From: Woeseiaceae bacterium
GTDB taxonomy: Bacteria > Pseudomonadota > Gammaproteobacteria > Steroidobacterales > Woeseiaceae
Length of the DNA: 64,000 bases
Direction of reading: 5' to 3'
NCBI GenBank assembly: GCA_021773075.1
Contig: JAJFKT010000004.1
Coordinates: 1 to 64,000 of the forward strand
The notes under the pieces are model-generated. The model was not told the DNA's origin and ran no database searches. It saw only the letters and a program-made list of their open reading frames with translations. Below are positions 33,543 through 41,715 of this stretch, in pieces. Every line of letters begins with the position of its first letter. Within the stretch, counting starts at the first letter, position 1. The translations under genes and the position numbers were made by a program.

Positions 33543-33809
33543 TTAGTCACCTGACCGTACCGACGGTGTGCTGGTCAGGCACTTCGAACCGGGGGGACGT
33601 GGTGCGGTTTTGGCCTCCGGTAGTGGCATTTCCTTTAGTTTGTCCAAAGGATCCAGTCCCTCGGGGACAATCACGCGCTTGCCGTCAACGACTGACTGAT
33701 ACGCCTGCGGTTCGTCGCAACTTACTCGAATTTCGTCTTTTCCACAGGCGGAAAGTCCAACAAGCATTGCCAGACCGCTAATCGTGAATATTGCCCTGAT
33801 ACGGGTCAT
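33543..33809 (-). CDS. Short lipoprotein at the bamC position
   Basis: The protein has 88 residues. The lipobox GLSAC gives an acylated Cys near residue 22. The mature ~66 residues contain YQSVVDGKRVIVPEGLDPLDKLKEMPLP, which recalls the unstructured N-terminal segment of BamC (NlpB), an outer-membrane assembly lipoprotein encoded after dapA in Enterobacteria. It starts within the dapA stop (ATGA overlap). The folded helix-grip domains of BamC are absent, so this is either a minimal lipoprotein of related origin or an unrelated small one. Confidence 0.7.
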   Translation of the reverse strand: MTRIRAIFTISGLAMLVGLSACGKDEIRVSCDEPQAYQSVVDGKRVIVPEGLDPLDKLKEMPLPEAKTAPRPPGSKCLTSTPSVRSGD

Positions 33810-34696
33810 GCATTTTCCTCCAGAGCGACGCCTGCTAGTCGCATCGCTGCTCGCATTTGTTCGTGATGCTGCGCTGAATAGTTCGTCAGCGGAAGGCGAA
33901 TATTCGCCTCCATCAATCCCATCTCACTCATCGCCCATTTCACCGGTATCGGATTCGATTCGATGAATAACGCCTCATTTAGTGGCTGTAGAGTACTATC
34001 CAGCGCCCTTGCCTCTTCAATACGCCCGTCGAGAGCCAGCTTGCAAAGTCTTGCGACCTGGGCCGCGGCGACGTTTCCGCTTACTGTCACAACACCATGC
34101 CCGCCCTGCTCGATGAACGGCAGGAGCGAAAAGTCGTCTCCGCTATACATCCGGAAGTCATCGCTCACGAGGTTCTGAATCACCTTAAGACGTTCAATGT
34201 CGCCGGTGGCTTCTTTCAGGCCAAGAATGTTTTCGTGTACAGCCAGACGAGCGACAGTCTCAGGCAACATATCCGCAACTGTACGACCGGGAACGTTATA
34301 CATCATGACCGGCTTGTCGACCGCATCAGCTATGACCGTAAAATGTTGAAACAGTCCTTCCTGAACCGGTTTGTTGTAATAAGGAACAACAATCAGATAC
34401 GCATCGATGTCCGAATCACCGACAGCGCGCGACAAGTCTACCGTCTGCGCCGTTGAATTCGATCCTGTACCTGCGATTACCGGTAACCGACCATCCGCAA
34501 TCTCTACCGAACGAGCAATCAACTCAATGTGTTCAGAGCGCGCCAAAGTCGCGGACTCACCCGTGGTGCCAGCAATAACAAGACCATCGCTGCCCGAATC
34601 GACATGAAAGTCGATGAGTCGTTTCAGGCTTGTGTAGTCGACCTGATTATCACCGTCAAACGGCGTAACCAGGGCGACCAGGCTACCCTTGAACAC
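33806..34696 (-). CDS. dapA: 4-hydroxy-tetrahydrodipicolinate synthase
   Basis: The protein has 296 residues from the GTG at 34696 (GAGGA 7 nt upstream, giving MFKGSLVALVTPF as in E. coli DapA). It condenses pyruvate with aspartate semialdehyde in the first committed step of lysine and diaminopimelate synthesis. In this numbering the key residues fall exactly where they do in the E. coli enzyme: Thr44-Thr45, Tyr133, Arg138 and Schiff-base Lys161 (LGLKEATGD). It is followed by a short lipoprotein and divergent from gcvR, the common gammaproteobacterial layout. Confidence 0.97.
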   Translation of the reverse strand: MFKGSLVALVTPFDGDNQVDYTSLKRLIDFHVDSGSDGLVIAGTTGESATLARSEHIELIARSVEIADGRLPVIAGTGSNSTAQTVDLSRAVGDSDIDAYLIVVPYYNKPVQEGLFQHFTVIADAVDKPVMMYNVPGRTVADMLPETVARLAVHENILGLKEATGDIERLKVIQNLVSDDFRMYSGDDFSLLPFIEQGGHGVVTVSGNVAAAQVARLCKLALDGRIEEARALDSTLQPLNEALFIESNPIPVKWAMSEMGLMEANIRLPLTNYSAQHHEQMRAAMRLAGVALEENA

Positions 34697-34800
34697 ATCT
34701 TGTCCTCGCCACAAATAAGGCGGCGATGTTACTGTTCATACCCGGCGCTGGCAAGGCCCACCTCCAGCTGCGTACAGAGATAAAGGAATATTCGAGAAAA

Positions 34801-35331
34801 ATGTCGCAACTTATTGTTATTTCAGCAGTTGGATCCGATCGAACTGGGATTGTTCAGGAACTCAGCAAAGTTATCCTGGCCTGCGGCGGCAACATCGAAG
34901 AAAGCCGCATGACGACATTGGGCTCCGAGTTCGCAATGTTGCTGCTGGTATCCGGCAATTGGGCAACGTTGAACAAGCTTGAGCAAGGCCTTAACAAGCT
35001 TGGTGACGGCAGAAGTCTTACCGTCGCAATCCGACAAACTGATGAGAAGTTGCCGGCCGGCGATCGTATGCCTTATGCGGTGGATATCGTCAGCCTCGAC
35101 CAGCAGGGCATTGTCTTTAATCTTGCGAATTTTTTCGCGTCCCGTGATATAGAAATCGCAGACGTAGCTACCCGCAGTTATTCAGCGGCGCATACCGGCT
35201 CACCTATGTTTGCCGTGCAAATGGCGATAAATGTCCCCGCATCAGTTCATATTTCGCAATTGAGGGAAGAATTTCTGGAAATCTGCGACCGTTTGAACCT
35301 CGACGCTATCCTAGAACCAGTGAAAGCATAA
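34801..35331 (+). CDS. gcvR: Glycine cleavage system transcriptional repressor-type ACT protein
   Basis: The protein has 176 residues from the ATG at 34801; the frame is open upstream to 34726, but that part has no homology. Two ACT domains (~4-75, IVISAVGSDRTGIVQELSKVI; ~90-170, AVDIVSLDQQGIVFNLANFF) are present and there is no DNA-binding domain. GcvR acts in E. coli by binding GcvA and blocking activation of the glycine-cleavage operon. Placement between dapA (divergent) and bcp (17 nt downstream) matches the E. coli order and supports the name. Confidence 0.88.
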   Translation: MSQLIVISAVGSDRTGIVQELSKVILACGGNIEESRMTTLGSEFAMLLLVSGNWATLNKLEQGLNKLGDGRSLTVAIRQTDEKLPAGDRMPYAVDIVSLDQQGIVFNLANFFASRDIEIADVATRSYSAAHTGSPMFAVQMAINVPASVHISQLREEFLEICDRLNLDAILEPVKA

Positions 35332-35348
35332 TTCATCACGGAGCCAGC

Positions 35349-35819
35349 ATGACTGCCCCCCTTTTAAATCGCGTCGTTAAGAATTTCAAAGCGTCAGCGA
35401 CCCGCAACAGAAGCATTGATCTCAAACAGTTACGTGGCCAAAATGTCGTCATCTACTTCTATCCGAAGGACAGTACACCCGGATGCACGCTGGAGGGACG
35501 GGACTTCACCGCACTGCATGCGAAATTCCGACGACAAAAAACGCTCATTTTTGGCGTGTCACGCGAAAGCCTGACATCCCATGAGAAGTTTCGCGATAAG
35601 CAAGGATTTCCGTTCGACCTGATATCGGATCCGGATGAGGTCTTATGTAAACATTTCGACGTCATTCACGAAAAATCATTGTACGGCAGGAAATTCATGG
35701 GGATAGTGAGGAGCACATTCCTGATAGATGCCGCAGGCAAGTTGCGCAATGAATGGCGAAAAGTGAAAGTCAAAGGTCATGCGGACGCGGTTCTGGAAGC
35801 CGTCAAAGCTCTGAAATAA
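35349..35819 (+). CDS. bcp: Thioredoxin-dependent peroxiredoxin (Bcp/PrxQ type)
   Basis: The protein has 156 residues with a thioredoxin fold. The peroxidatic Cys lies in PKDSTPGCTLEGRDF (near 40). The usual resolving Cys five residues later is replaced (GCTLEGRDF instead of GCTxxxCxF), so this copy would work as a 1-Cys enzyme or use another thiol. It reduces hydrogen and organic peroxides. Co-directional with gcvR. Confidence 0.93.
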   Translation: MTAPLLNRVVKNFKASATRNRSIDLKQLRGQNVVIYFYPKDSTPGCTLEGRDFTALHAKFRRQKTLIFGVSRESLTSHEKFRDKQGFPFDLISDPDEVLCKHFDVIHEKSLYGRKFMGIVRSTFLIDAAGKLRNEWRKVKVKGHADAVLEAVKALK

Positions 35820-35855
35820 AGGGAACATCGTTGCTGTAGCGACGTCGAAACACCT

Positions 35856-37352
35856 ATGTTGAAGCCAATACTGAAATCTCTGCTCTTATCGTTGATTGCG
35901 GCGACCATCATCATCAGTGGTGCCGGCGCTCAGGACATAAAGCTCCCGGACCTGGGTAGCCCGGCGGATGCGATAATATCCGCGAATGAAGAGGCTCGAT
36001 TTGGTCGTGCGATCATGCGCGATATACGCGCGAGCGGCGTGGTGGTCGAAGACCCCCTGGTCACGGAATACATCAATGAAATTGGCAACAAGGTCGCTGC
36101 GCAGACCAATGAAGGTGATCATGACTTCACTTTTTTTGTTGTTGACGATCACCGCATCAACGCCTTCGCCCTGCCGGGCGGATTCATAGGCGTACACACC
36201 GGGCTGCTGGAGGCGACTCGCAGCGAAGATGAGCTGGCTGGGGTTTTGGCCCATGAGGTTGCTCATGTAACGCAACGCCATATCGCGCGTTCCATCCACG
36301 CCAGTTCTCGTCAAAGCCTGCTGTCGACAGCCATGATGCTGGGGGCATTAATCGCGGGCGCTGCAGGTGGCGGCTCAGATGTCATACAGGCGGGAATGGC
36401 CGTCGCACAAGGTACCGCGGCACAAGCACAGATTAATTTCACTCGTGCCAACGAACACGAGGCTGATCGCGTTGGCATAGCGGCTCTCGCCGATGCCGGG
36501 TTTGATCCTTACGGAATGGCATCATTTTTTGATGTGATGTCTCGCCAGGATACTCGGGCCCCGGACGAACGTGCTCCTGCCTTCCTTAGGACTCACCCTG
36601 TAACCACAGCTCGAATTGCTGAGGCTCGTGATCGAGCTAGAAATTACGATCAGATTCGCAGTGAGGACTCTATTAGCTACAACATTTCGAAAATTCGAAT
36701 GATCGTTGAGCGTCTTGAAACATCAAAAGAGGCTGTCGCGTATTTCGAGCGGCGCCCGTACCAGAATCAGAATGAATATGAACGCTACGGCAGGCTACTC
36801 GCTTACATGCGTGACGGCAGCTACTTCCAGGCACTCGACATCATCGAAAATCTGATGGAGAGAAACCCGAAGGTGATCGCCTACCATATTGCGCTTGGCA
36901 ACTTGCAGGTCCATCTGCGCCGCTACGACGATGCCATGAAGACATTTGAAGATGCGATTGCCTTGTTTCCTCGAAATGTGCCGTTGGTGATTGCATTCGG
37001 GGAGCGTTTACTGGAACTTGATCAACCCGAAAGAGCTCACGCGCTATTGCTGGACCTGCTCAATAACGTGCCTCCGACACCGGATCAGGTTCGCCTGATT
37101 GCCCGGGCGGCAAGCGAAGCAGGTCAAGGTGCCGAATCGCTTTACTATTTGTCCGAATATCGCTTTATGATCGGTGATCTCATTGGAGGAATAACCTACT
37201 TGCAACAAGCACTACGACTACCAGAGCTACAGGAAATCCAGCGCATTCGGTTTGAGGCACGAATCGATTTTATTCGCGAATTCATGACCGAAGAGCAGCT
37301 GCGCCGCATGCAGCGCGGACGGTCAGGTCTCGCGGCGAAAAACTCGGTCTAG
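35856..37352 (+). CDS. bepA: M48-family periplasmic metalloprotease/chaperone with TPR domain
   Basis: The protein has 498 residues. A signal peptide (~1-25) is followed by an M48 zinc protease domain with HEVAH near 130 (LAHEVAHVTQRH) and the third ligand in NEHEADRVG. C-terminal TPR-like helices (~300-480: AYHIALGNLQVHLRRYDDAMKTFEDA and following) complete the BepA (YfgC) architecture. BepA clears or promotes assembly of LptD and other outer-membrane proteins. It lies 4 nt from mlaA, which it probably shares a transcript with, so this segment is devoted to outer-membrane quality. Confidence 0.93.
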   Translation: MLKPILKSLLLSLIAATIIISGAGAQDIKLPDLGSPADAIISANEEARFGRAIMRDIRASGVVVEDPLVTEYINEIGNKVAAQTNEGDHDFTFFVVDDHRINAFALPGGFIGVHTGLLEATRSEDELAGVLAHEVAHVTQRHIARSIHASSRQSLLSTAMMLGALIAGAAGGGSDVIQAGMAVAQGTAAQAQINFTRANEHEADRVGIAALADAGFDPYGMASFFDVMSRQDTRAPDERAPAFLRTHPVTTARIAEARDRARNYDQIRSEDSISYNISKIRMIVERLETSKEAVAYFERRPYQNQNEYERYGRLLAYMRDGSYFQALDIIENLMERNPKVIAYHIALGNLQVHLRRYDDAMKTFEDAIALFPRNVPLVIAFGERLLELDQPERAHALLLDLLNNVPPTPDQVRLIARAASEAGQGAESLYYLSEYRFMIGDLIGGITYLQQALRLPELQEIQRIRFEARIDFIREFMTEEQLRRMQRGRSGLAAKNSV

Positions 37353-37356
37353 TGTG

Positions 37357-38088
37357 ATGAGCAAATCCGTAACTCAAACCTTATCCATTGCATTGGTATT
37401 CGTACTTGCCGGATGCACATCCATACCGGCAGATCAAAGGACTGGATCGGACCCGTGGGAGCCCTTGAATCGCTCGCTGTACAGTGCCAACACGGCGATC
37501 GACAAAGTAACAACGCGACCGCTCGCTCGCGGCTATAAGAAAATCCTACCTGGTCCGGTTCGAAAAGGTGTTTCCAACTTTTTTCGCAATCTCACGACAC
37601 CGCGATCCATCATCAACAACCTGCTGCAGGGCAAGCCAAAAAGAGGATTGTCAGAGACGGGTAGACTGCTGATCAATAGTACAGTCGGGATCGGTGGATT
37701 ATTCGATGTAGCAACCGCCAGCGGGATACAGGAGTACCAGGAGGACTTCGGCCAAACCGCCGCAGTTTGGGGCGTACCGGACGGACCCTACGTTATGCTG
37801 CCGCTTCTCGGACCACGAACCTTGCGCGATGCGATACTACTACCAGCTGATATTATTATTGACCCACTCTTTCAATACGAAAATACGTCAATCCGCGACA
37901 AACTGTATGTCGTTCGCCTGATTGATCTTCGCTATCGCCTGCTTTCTGCCGATAAGCTCTTGAACGATTCCAAGAATCCGTATATCACCTTGCGTGAGTC
38001 TTACTTGCAGAATCGGGAATACGAGGTCTTTGACGGTGACCCACCTGAGGACGATGATTTCTTCGAAGAATTTCTCGAGGAAGAATAG
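37357..38088 (+). CDS. mlaA: Outer-membrane phospholipid retrograde-transport lipoprotein MlaA
   Basis: The protein has 243 residues. ATG at 37357; a GTG one codon earlier is in frame. The lipobox is LAGC. Family signatures are DPWEPLNRSLYSAN, FFRNLTTPRSIINNLLQGK, GRLLINSTVGIGGLFDVA and DFGQTAAVWGVPDGPYVMLPLLGPRTLRDA. MlaA sits as a ring in the outer membrane and removes misplaced phospholipids. An acidic C-terminal tail (DDDFFEEFLEEE) is present. It converges on mlaB with only 8 nt between stops. Confidence 0.95.
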   Translation: MSKSVTQTLSIALVFVLAGCTSIPADQRTGSDPWEPLNRSLYSANTAIDKVTTRPLARGYKKILPGPVRKGVSNFFRNLTTPRSIINNLLQGKPKRGLSETGRLLINSTVGIGGLFDVATASGIQEYQEDFGQTAAVWGVPDGPYVMLPLLGPRTLRDAILLPADIIIDPLFQYENTSIRDKLYVVRLIDLRYRLLSADKLLNDSKNPYITLRESYLQNREYEVFDGDPPEDDDFFEEFLEEE

Positions 38089-38096
38089 GCCTTATT

Positions 38097-38435
38097 TTAG
38101 ATTGCGTCCGGCGCCTCAATAAATCCTGCCCATCGTTCACCGCGGGTCAACAATGCATCAACCTCGGTCGTTTTGGCGATGGCCAATACTCGCTCCGGCA
38201 TCCCCGAGAATCGAATCTCACGCACTGTGTGATTCGCCCAGGTAACCCATTCGAGCAACAGTGCCAATCCTGCTGAGTCGCTCATAGTCACCGCCGAAAG
38301 ATCAATTTCCAAGCGCGTATGCTCCTCAAATGGCCGCTCACTCGCTTGCAAAATCCGCTCCGCCGTCACGAAAGACATCTCACCGCTCAAGGCGAAGTGC
38401 CCATCACCACGGTCCTCAAGCGAAAAATCACTCAC
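38097..38435 (-). CDS. mlaB: STAS-domain protein of the Mla complex
   Basis: The protein has 112 residues and is a single STAS domain (GEMSFVTAERIL, LEIDLSAVTMSDSAGLALLLEWV). The conserved Ser region DSAGLALL is the interaction surface with the MlaF ATPase. GTG start, overlapping mlaC by 8 nt. It is the last gene of the mlaFEDCB operon. MlaB stabilises the inner-membrane ATPase. Confidence 0.9.
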   Translation of the reverse strand: MSDFSLEDRGDGHFALSGEMSFVTAERILQASERPFEEHTRLEIDLSAVTMSDSAGLALLLEWVTWANHTVREIRFSGMPERVLAIAKTTEVDALLTRGERWAGFIEAPDAI

Positions 38436-39036
38436 TGTCGCTTGCGCCCGCCTCGCCCTCGAGCCTTGCGATTACCGCGTCAAGACTGGAGCTGCGAATT
38501 TCAGAATCGAGCTCAGCCCGAAAATTGCGTACGTAGGAAATACCTTCGATGACGACATTGAATAACAACCAGCCTGATTCGCGCTTGACGAGATCGTAGT
38601 CCACGGCGACTTTACTACCGTCATTGAGCAGAACCGTACTGCGAACCTTGCTTCGCTTGCCTTTCAAATCGCCGCGAAATGGCAACACCGTCACCCGGTC
38701 CTGTTCAAACTCAAGCAAGCCATCGGCGTACTTGCGCAGCAATGCCTGATAAAACGCATCTATGAAGCGCTCCCGTTGTTCCGCACTCGCAGTCCGCCAG
38801 TGTTTTGCCAGGACGACTTGTGCTGCAAACTTACGGTCAAATCGTGGCAACAAAACTTCATCAATCAACACATAAAGTGCAGCCCGGTCGGCCTCAAATT
38901 CTGCGTGCCGCCCCTCCAGCTTCTCCGCAAAAATTTGTACAGCTCCCTCAATGACCTTGTTCGGTGTTTGCTCATCAGCATATGACGGAGTGGCTGCGAG
39001 CAGAAAAATCAGCAGTGCTTGTGCATACATCTTCAT
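38428..39036 (-). CDS. mlaC: Periplasmic phospholipid-binding protein MlaC
   Basis: The protein has 202 residues with a signal peptide (~1-20, ending SYADE). The MlaC/Ttg2D domain shows LLPRFDRKFAAQVVLAKHWRTASAEQRERFIDAFYQALLRKYADGLLEF and later VAVDYDLVKRESGWLLFNVVIEGISYVRNFR. It shuttles lipid between MlaA in the outer membrane and MlaD in the inner membrane. ATGA overlap with mlaD. Confidence 0.95.
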   Translation of the reverse strand: MKMYAQALLIFLLAATPSYADEQTPNKVIEGAVQIFAEKLEGRHAEFEADRAALYVLIDEVLLPRFDRKFAAQVVLAKHWRTASAEQRERFIDAFYQALLRKYADGLLEFEQDRVTVLPFRGDLKGKRSKVRSTVLLNDGSKVAVDYDLVKRESGWLLFNVVIEGISYVRNFRAELDSEIRSSSLDAVIARLEGEAGASDSE

Positions 39037-39503
39037 TCGTCACCTCCTGAGCCCGCGTTCACCAGAAACTTCCCTATGAGGTTTTCAAGCACAATCGCAT
39101 CCTGAACAAAGAATATTTCGCTACCGTCTTCAAGACTGTCTTCGGAACCACCCGCCTGCAATCCTATGTACTGACTGCCGAGCAAGCCCGAGGTCAGGAT
39201 ACTCGCGTCCGAATCATCGGGAATGGCACCATACTTGCTGTCGATCTCGAAGGCGACCTTCGCCTGCAGTCGATCCGGGTCGAAGCTGACGCTGGTCACC
39301 CGGCCAATGGTTACGCCTGACATCGCTACTGGCGCTCGCGACTTCAGACTACCAATATTATCGAAATAGGCCTCAACTGCGTAAGTATCGTCGGCTGAAA
39401 AACTATCACCGCCCGTTGTCTGCATGGTCAGGAAAAAAAGTGCAGACATGCCGAGCAAAACAAACAACCCGGTACCAATTTCGACTGAACGTGTTTGTCG
39501 CAT
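39033..39503 (-). CDS. mlaD: MCE-domain protein MlaD
   Basis: The protein has 156 residues. One N-terminal transmembrane helix (~7-27, GTGLFVLLGMSALFFLTM) is followed by a single MCE domain (VEAYFDNIGSLKSRAPVAMSGVTIGRV; ILTSGLLGSQYIGLQAGGSE). It forms the hexameric lipid-binding ring on the periplasmic face of the Mla transporter. Somewhat shorter than E. coli MlaD at the C-terminus. Confidence 0.95.
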   Translation of the reverse strand: MRQTRSVEIGTGLFVLLGMSALFFLTMQTTGGDSFSADDTYAVEAYFDNIGSLKSRAPVAMSGVTIGRVTSVSFDPDRLQAKVAFEIDSKYGAIPDDSDASILTSGLLGSQYIGLQAGGSEDSLEDGSEIFFVQDAIVLENLIGKFLVNAGSGGDE

Positions 39504-39511
39504 AAATCCCC

Positions 39512-40285
39512 CTAAAGCATGACCGCAGTAATCATAAAGTCCAAAACCAAAACCGCTATCGCGGTGATTACGACGGTTCTTGTCGTCGCCCTACCAACGC
39601 CCTCTGCCGTTGGAATCGCATTATAGCCTTCCCAAACTGCCAGCAGGCTCGCGACTAATCCAAAAACGACACTCTTGATAATTCCTTCATGGATATCATT
39701 CATCGTGACCGTCGCCTGCATCTGTTGCCAAAATGCGCCTTCGTCGAGGCCCAACAAGTTGACCGTAACCAGGTTCGCACCGAACAATCCAATGCTGGTG
39801 AATATAGCTACCAGCAGCGGCATCGAAATAACACCACCCAGGAACCGCGGCACCAGTACCCGACGTACCGGATTGACGGCCATCATTTCCATCGCCGACA
39901 GCTGATCGGTCGCTTTCATTAAGCCGATCTCGGATGAAAGCGCCGTTCCAGCTCGACCGGCAAACAGCAATGCTGTGATCACCGGGCCCAGCTCCTTTAA
40001 CAGCGACATCGCGACCAGCGCTCCGACTGAATCCTCAGCGTTGAATTTCGCGAGGTTTGAATAAAATTGCAGGCCGAGAACGGCACCAACGAAGAATCCG
40101 CAAACCATAATAATGACGAGAGAAAGCGCGCCAGCATTGTAGATCTGCTTTATGACCAGACCCGGTCGCCGCAATACCATGCGTGGCGCATGCCGCAATA
40201 GCCGCAGAAAAAACAGCTGAAAGGCACCGAAGGTGCGCACGAACTCAAAAACTGTATTGTAAACGTCCCGAAAAAGCGCCCTCAT
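39512..40285 (-). CDS. mlaE: Mla ABC transporter permease MlaE
   Basis: The protein has 257 residues with five to six membrane segments of the MlaE/Ttg2B permease family, including GFFVGAVLGLQFYSNLAKF, LLKELGPVITALLFAGRAGTALSSEIGLMK and AVNPVRRVLVPRFLGGVISMPLL. It partners MlaF in ATP-driven lipid transport at the inner membrane. It begins within the mlaF end (4-nt overlap). Confidence 0.95.
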   Translation of the reverse strand: MRALFRDVYNTVFEFVRTFGAFQLFFLRLLRHAPRMVLRRPGLVIKQIYNAGALSLVIIMVCGFFVGAVLGLQFYSNLAKFNAEDSVGALVAMSLLKELGPVITALLFAGRAGTALSSEIGLMKATDQLSAMEMMAVNPVRRVLVPRFLGGVISMPLLVAIFTSIGLFGANLVTVNLLGLDEGAFWQQMQATVTMNDIHEGIIKSVVFGLVASLLAVWEGYNAIPTAEGVGRATTRTVVITAIAVLVLDFMITAVML

Positions 40286-41103
40286 TCCGTGTCTCGTCCC
40301 AGCAACTGTTCTGCGTAATCCGGCGCATCAAAATGAAACGCGACGGGACCATCCGCCATTCCGTTCATGAATTGCTGCACCAGTTTTGAATTGGTTGCGT
40401 GCAATTCGTCGGGACTACCACTCGCGGCAACCTTGCCGTCCGAAATCAGGTAGCTACAGTCTGCAACCGTGGAGACCTCGGCAATATCGTGGCTAACGAC
40501 AATACTGGTGATCCCCAAGGCATCGTTCATGCGCCGTACAAGCCGCACGATCACACCCATGGATATCGGATCAAGACCGACAAACGGTTCATCGTAAATG
40601 AGTATTTCCGGATCCATAACCATCGCACGGGCCAATGCAACCCGCCGCGCCATGCCGCCGGATAGCTCGGCTGGCGTCATGTCGGCGGCGCCACGTAGTC
40701 CGACCGCATGCAATTTGGTCAATACGACGTGTCGAATAAGCCGGTTCGTCAGTGTCGTGTGTTCATGTAAAGGGAATGCGACGTTTTCGAATACATTCAG
40801 GTCTGTGAGCAGCGCTCCATTTTGAAACAACATACCGAAGCGCTGCCGCATCGCGTACAACTCGGATTGATTCAAGCTCGCAATATCGACGCCGCTGACG
40901 AAAATTGCACCCTGTTGCGGGATCAACTGCCGCGTTATCAAGCGCAGAAGTGTCGTCTTCCCCGTCCCGCTCGGCCCCATCAACGCGGTCACCTGGCCGC
41001 GCTTAATGGTTAGATTCAAATCCTTAAATATCACCCGTGCGCCTCGCGAATACATCAAATCGCGAATCTCAATCAGATTTTCAGAATAGTCGCTCACGGC
41101 CAT
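40282..41103 (-). CDS. mlaF: Mla ABC transporter ATP-binding protein MlaF
   Basis: The protein has 273 residues from the ATG at 41103; the open frame goes to 41157, but the extra 18 residues are unlike the family. Walker A GPSGTGKTT, signature LSGGMARRVALARAM, Walker B ILIYDEPFVGLD and the H-loop VVSHDI are intact. It powers phospholipid movement by the MlaFEDB complex. First gene of the operon, divergent from sufR. Confidence 0.95.
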   Translation of the reverse strand: MAVSDYSENLIEIRDLMYSRGARVIFKDLNLTIKRGQVTALMGPSGTGKTTLLRLITRQLIPQQGAIFVSGVDIASLNQSELYAMRQRFGMLFQNGALLTDLNVFENVAFPLHEHTTLTNRLIRHVVLTKLHAVGLRGAADMTPAELSGGMARRVALARAMVMDPEILIYDEPFVGLDPISMGVIVRLVRRMNDALGITSIVVSHDIAEVSTVADCSYLISDGKVAASGSPDELHATNSKLVQQFMNGMADGPVAFHFDAPDYAEQLLGRDTE

Positions 41104-41192
41104 TGAACTAAGCTCTTCGGGTTTTTTTACAAGATTCTGGAGGGAGTAGCATAGCAAAAAGCCGCTCCAGCTATAGCCTGCAATGCTAAATA

Positions 41193-41207
41193 GGACTAAA
41201 ATAGTCC
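41193..41207. promoter_or_regulatory. Candidate Fe-S-regulator operator GGACTA-AAA-TAGTCC
   Basis: A perfect 6-3-6 inverted repeat, 26 bp before the sufR start, in a context (GGACTAAAATAGTCC...TTAT) that shares the GACT...AGTC core of type-1 IscR boxes. The simplest reading is autoregulation of the suf operon by SufR. It also lies in the mlaF upstream region. Confidence 0.6.
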
Positions 41208-41232
41208 CTTATTGAAGCCCGCGGAGCCGGTC

Positions 41233-41697
41233 GTGCTCAGAATCAGCAAACTAACCGATTATGGAACTGTACTTCTCGCCCATTTGGCCGCCGATCAACA
41301 GATCGTCTGCAGCGCTGCGGATGTGGCCGCTGCAACGGGTATTGCCTTGCCAACTGTGAGTAAATTGCTGAAGTCTCTGGGTCGTGCAGGCCTTGTTAAA
41401 TCGACCCGGGGAACGAATGGCGGCTATCAGCTGTCACGCAACCCGGCCGATATCAGCGCGGCTGACATCATTGATGCGCTCGACGGCCCTGTTTCGATTA
41501 CCGAGTGCAGCTCCAAGGACAGTCAGTGCGAGCATGAAGGCGTATGTAGCGTTGGCGGTGCGTGGCAAAGAGTCAATATCGCAATCCGACGAGCGCTCGA
41601 TGACGTTTCGCTAAATGACCTGCTGCGTAGTAGCAGCCCCGTCCCGAAATTTCGCTTCGCCGGTCTGCCGGTGAACGTCGAAAAGAAAATCATTTGA
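41233..41697 (+). CDS. sufR: Rrf2-family regulator of the SUF operon
   Basis: The protein has 154 residues from the GTG at 41233 (GGAG 7 nt upstream; gives MLRISKLTDYGTVLLAHLA, the family's usual start). A winged helix (~1-80, ATGIALPTVSKLLKSLGRAGLVKSTRGTNGGYQL) is followed by a cluster-binding loop with three Cys (ECSSKDSQCEHEGVC). It senses Fe-S status and controls the downstream sufBCDSUT genes, as in other SUF-type Rrf2 regulators. Confidence 0.92.
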   Translation: MLRISKLTDYGTVLLAHLAADQQIVCSAADVAAATGIALPTVSKLLKSLGRAGLVKSTRGTNGGYQLSRNPADISAADIIDALDGPVSITECSSKDSQCEHEGVCSVGGAWQRVNIAIRRALDDVSLNDLLRSSSPVPKFRFAGLPVNVEKKII

Positions 41698-41715
41698 CCG
41701 TAAAGAAATTCAAAT

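Noticed and set aside
37998..38110. AATAGGCCTTATT between the mlaA and mlaB stops as a bidirectional terminator
   Set aside because: The stem is only a few base pairs and A+T-rich, with a weak T run; too weak to call.
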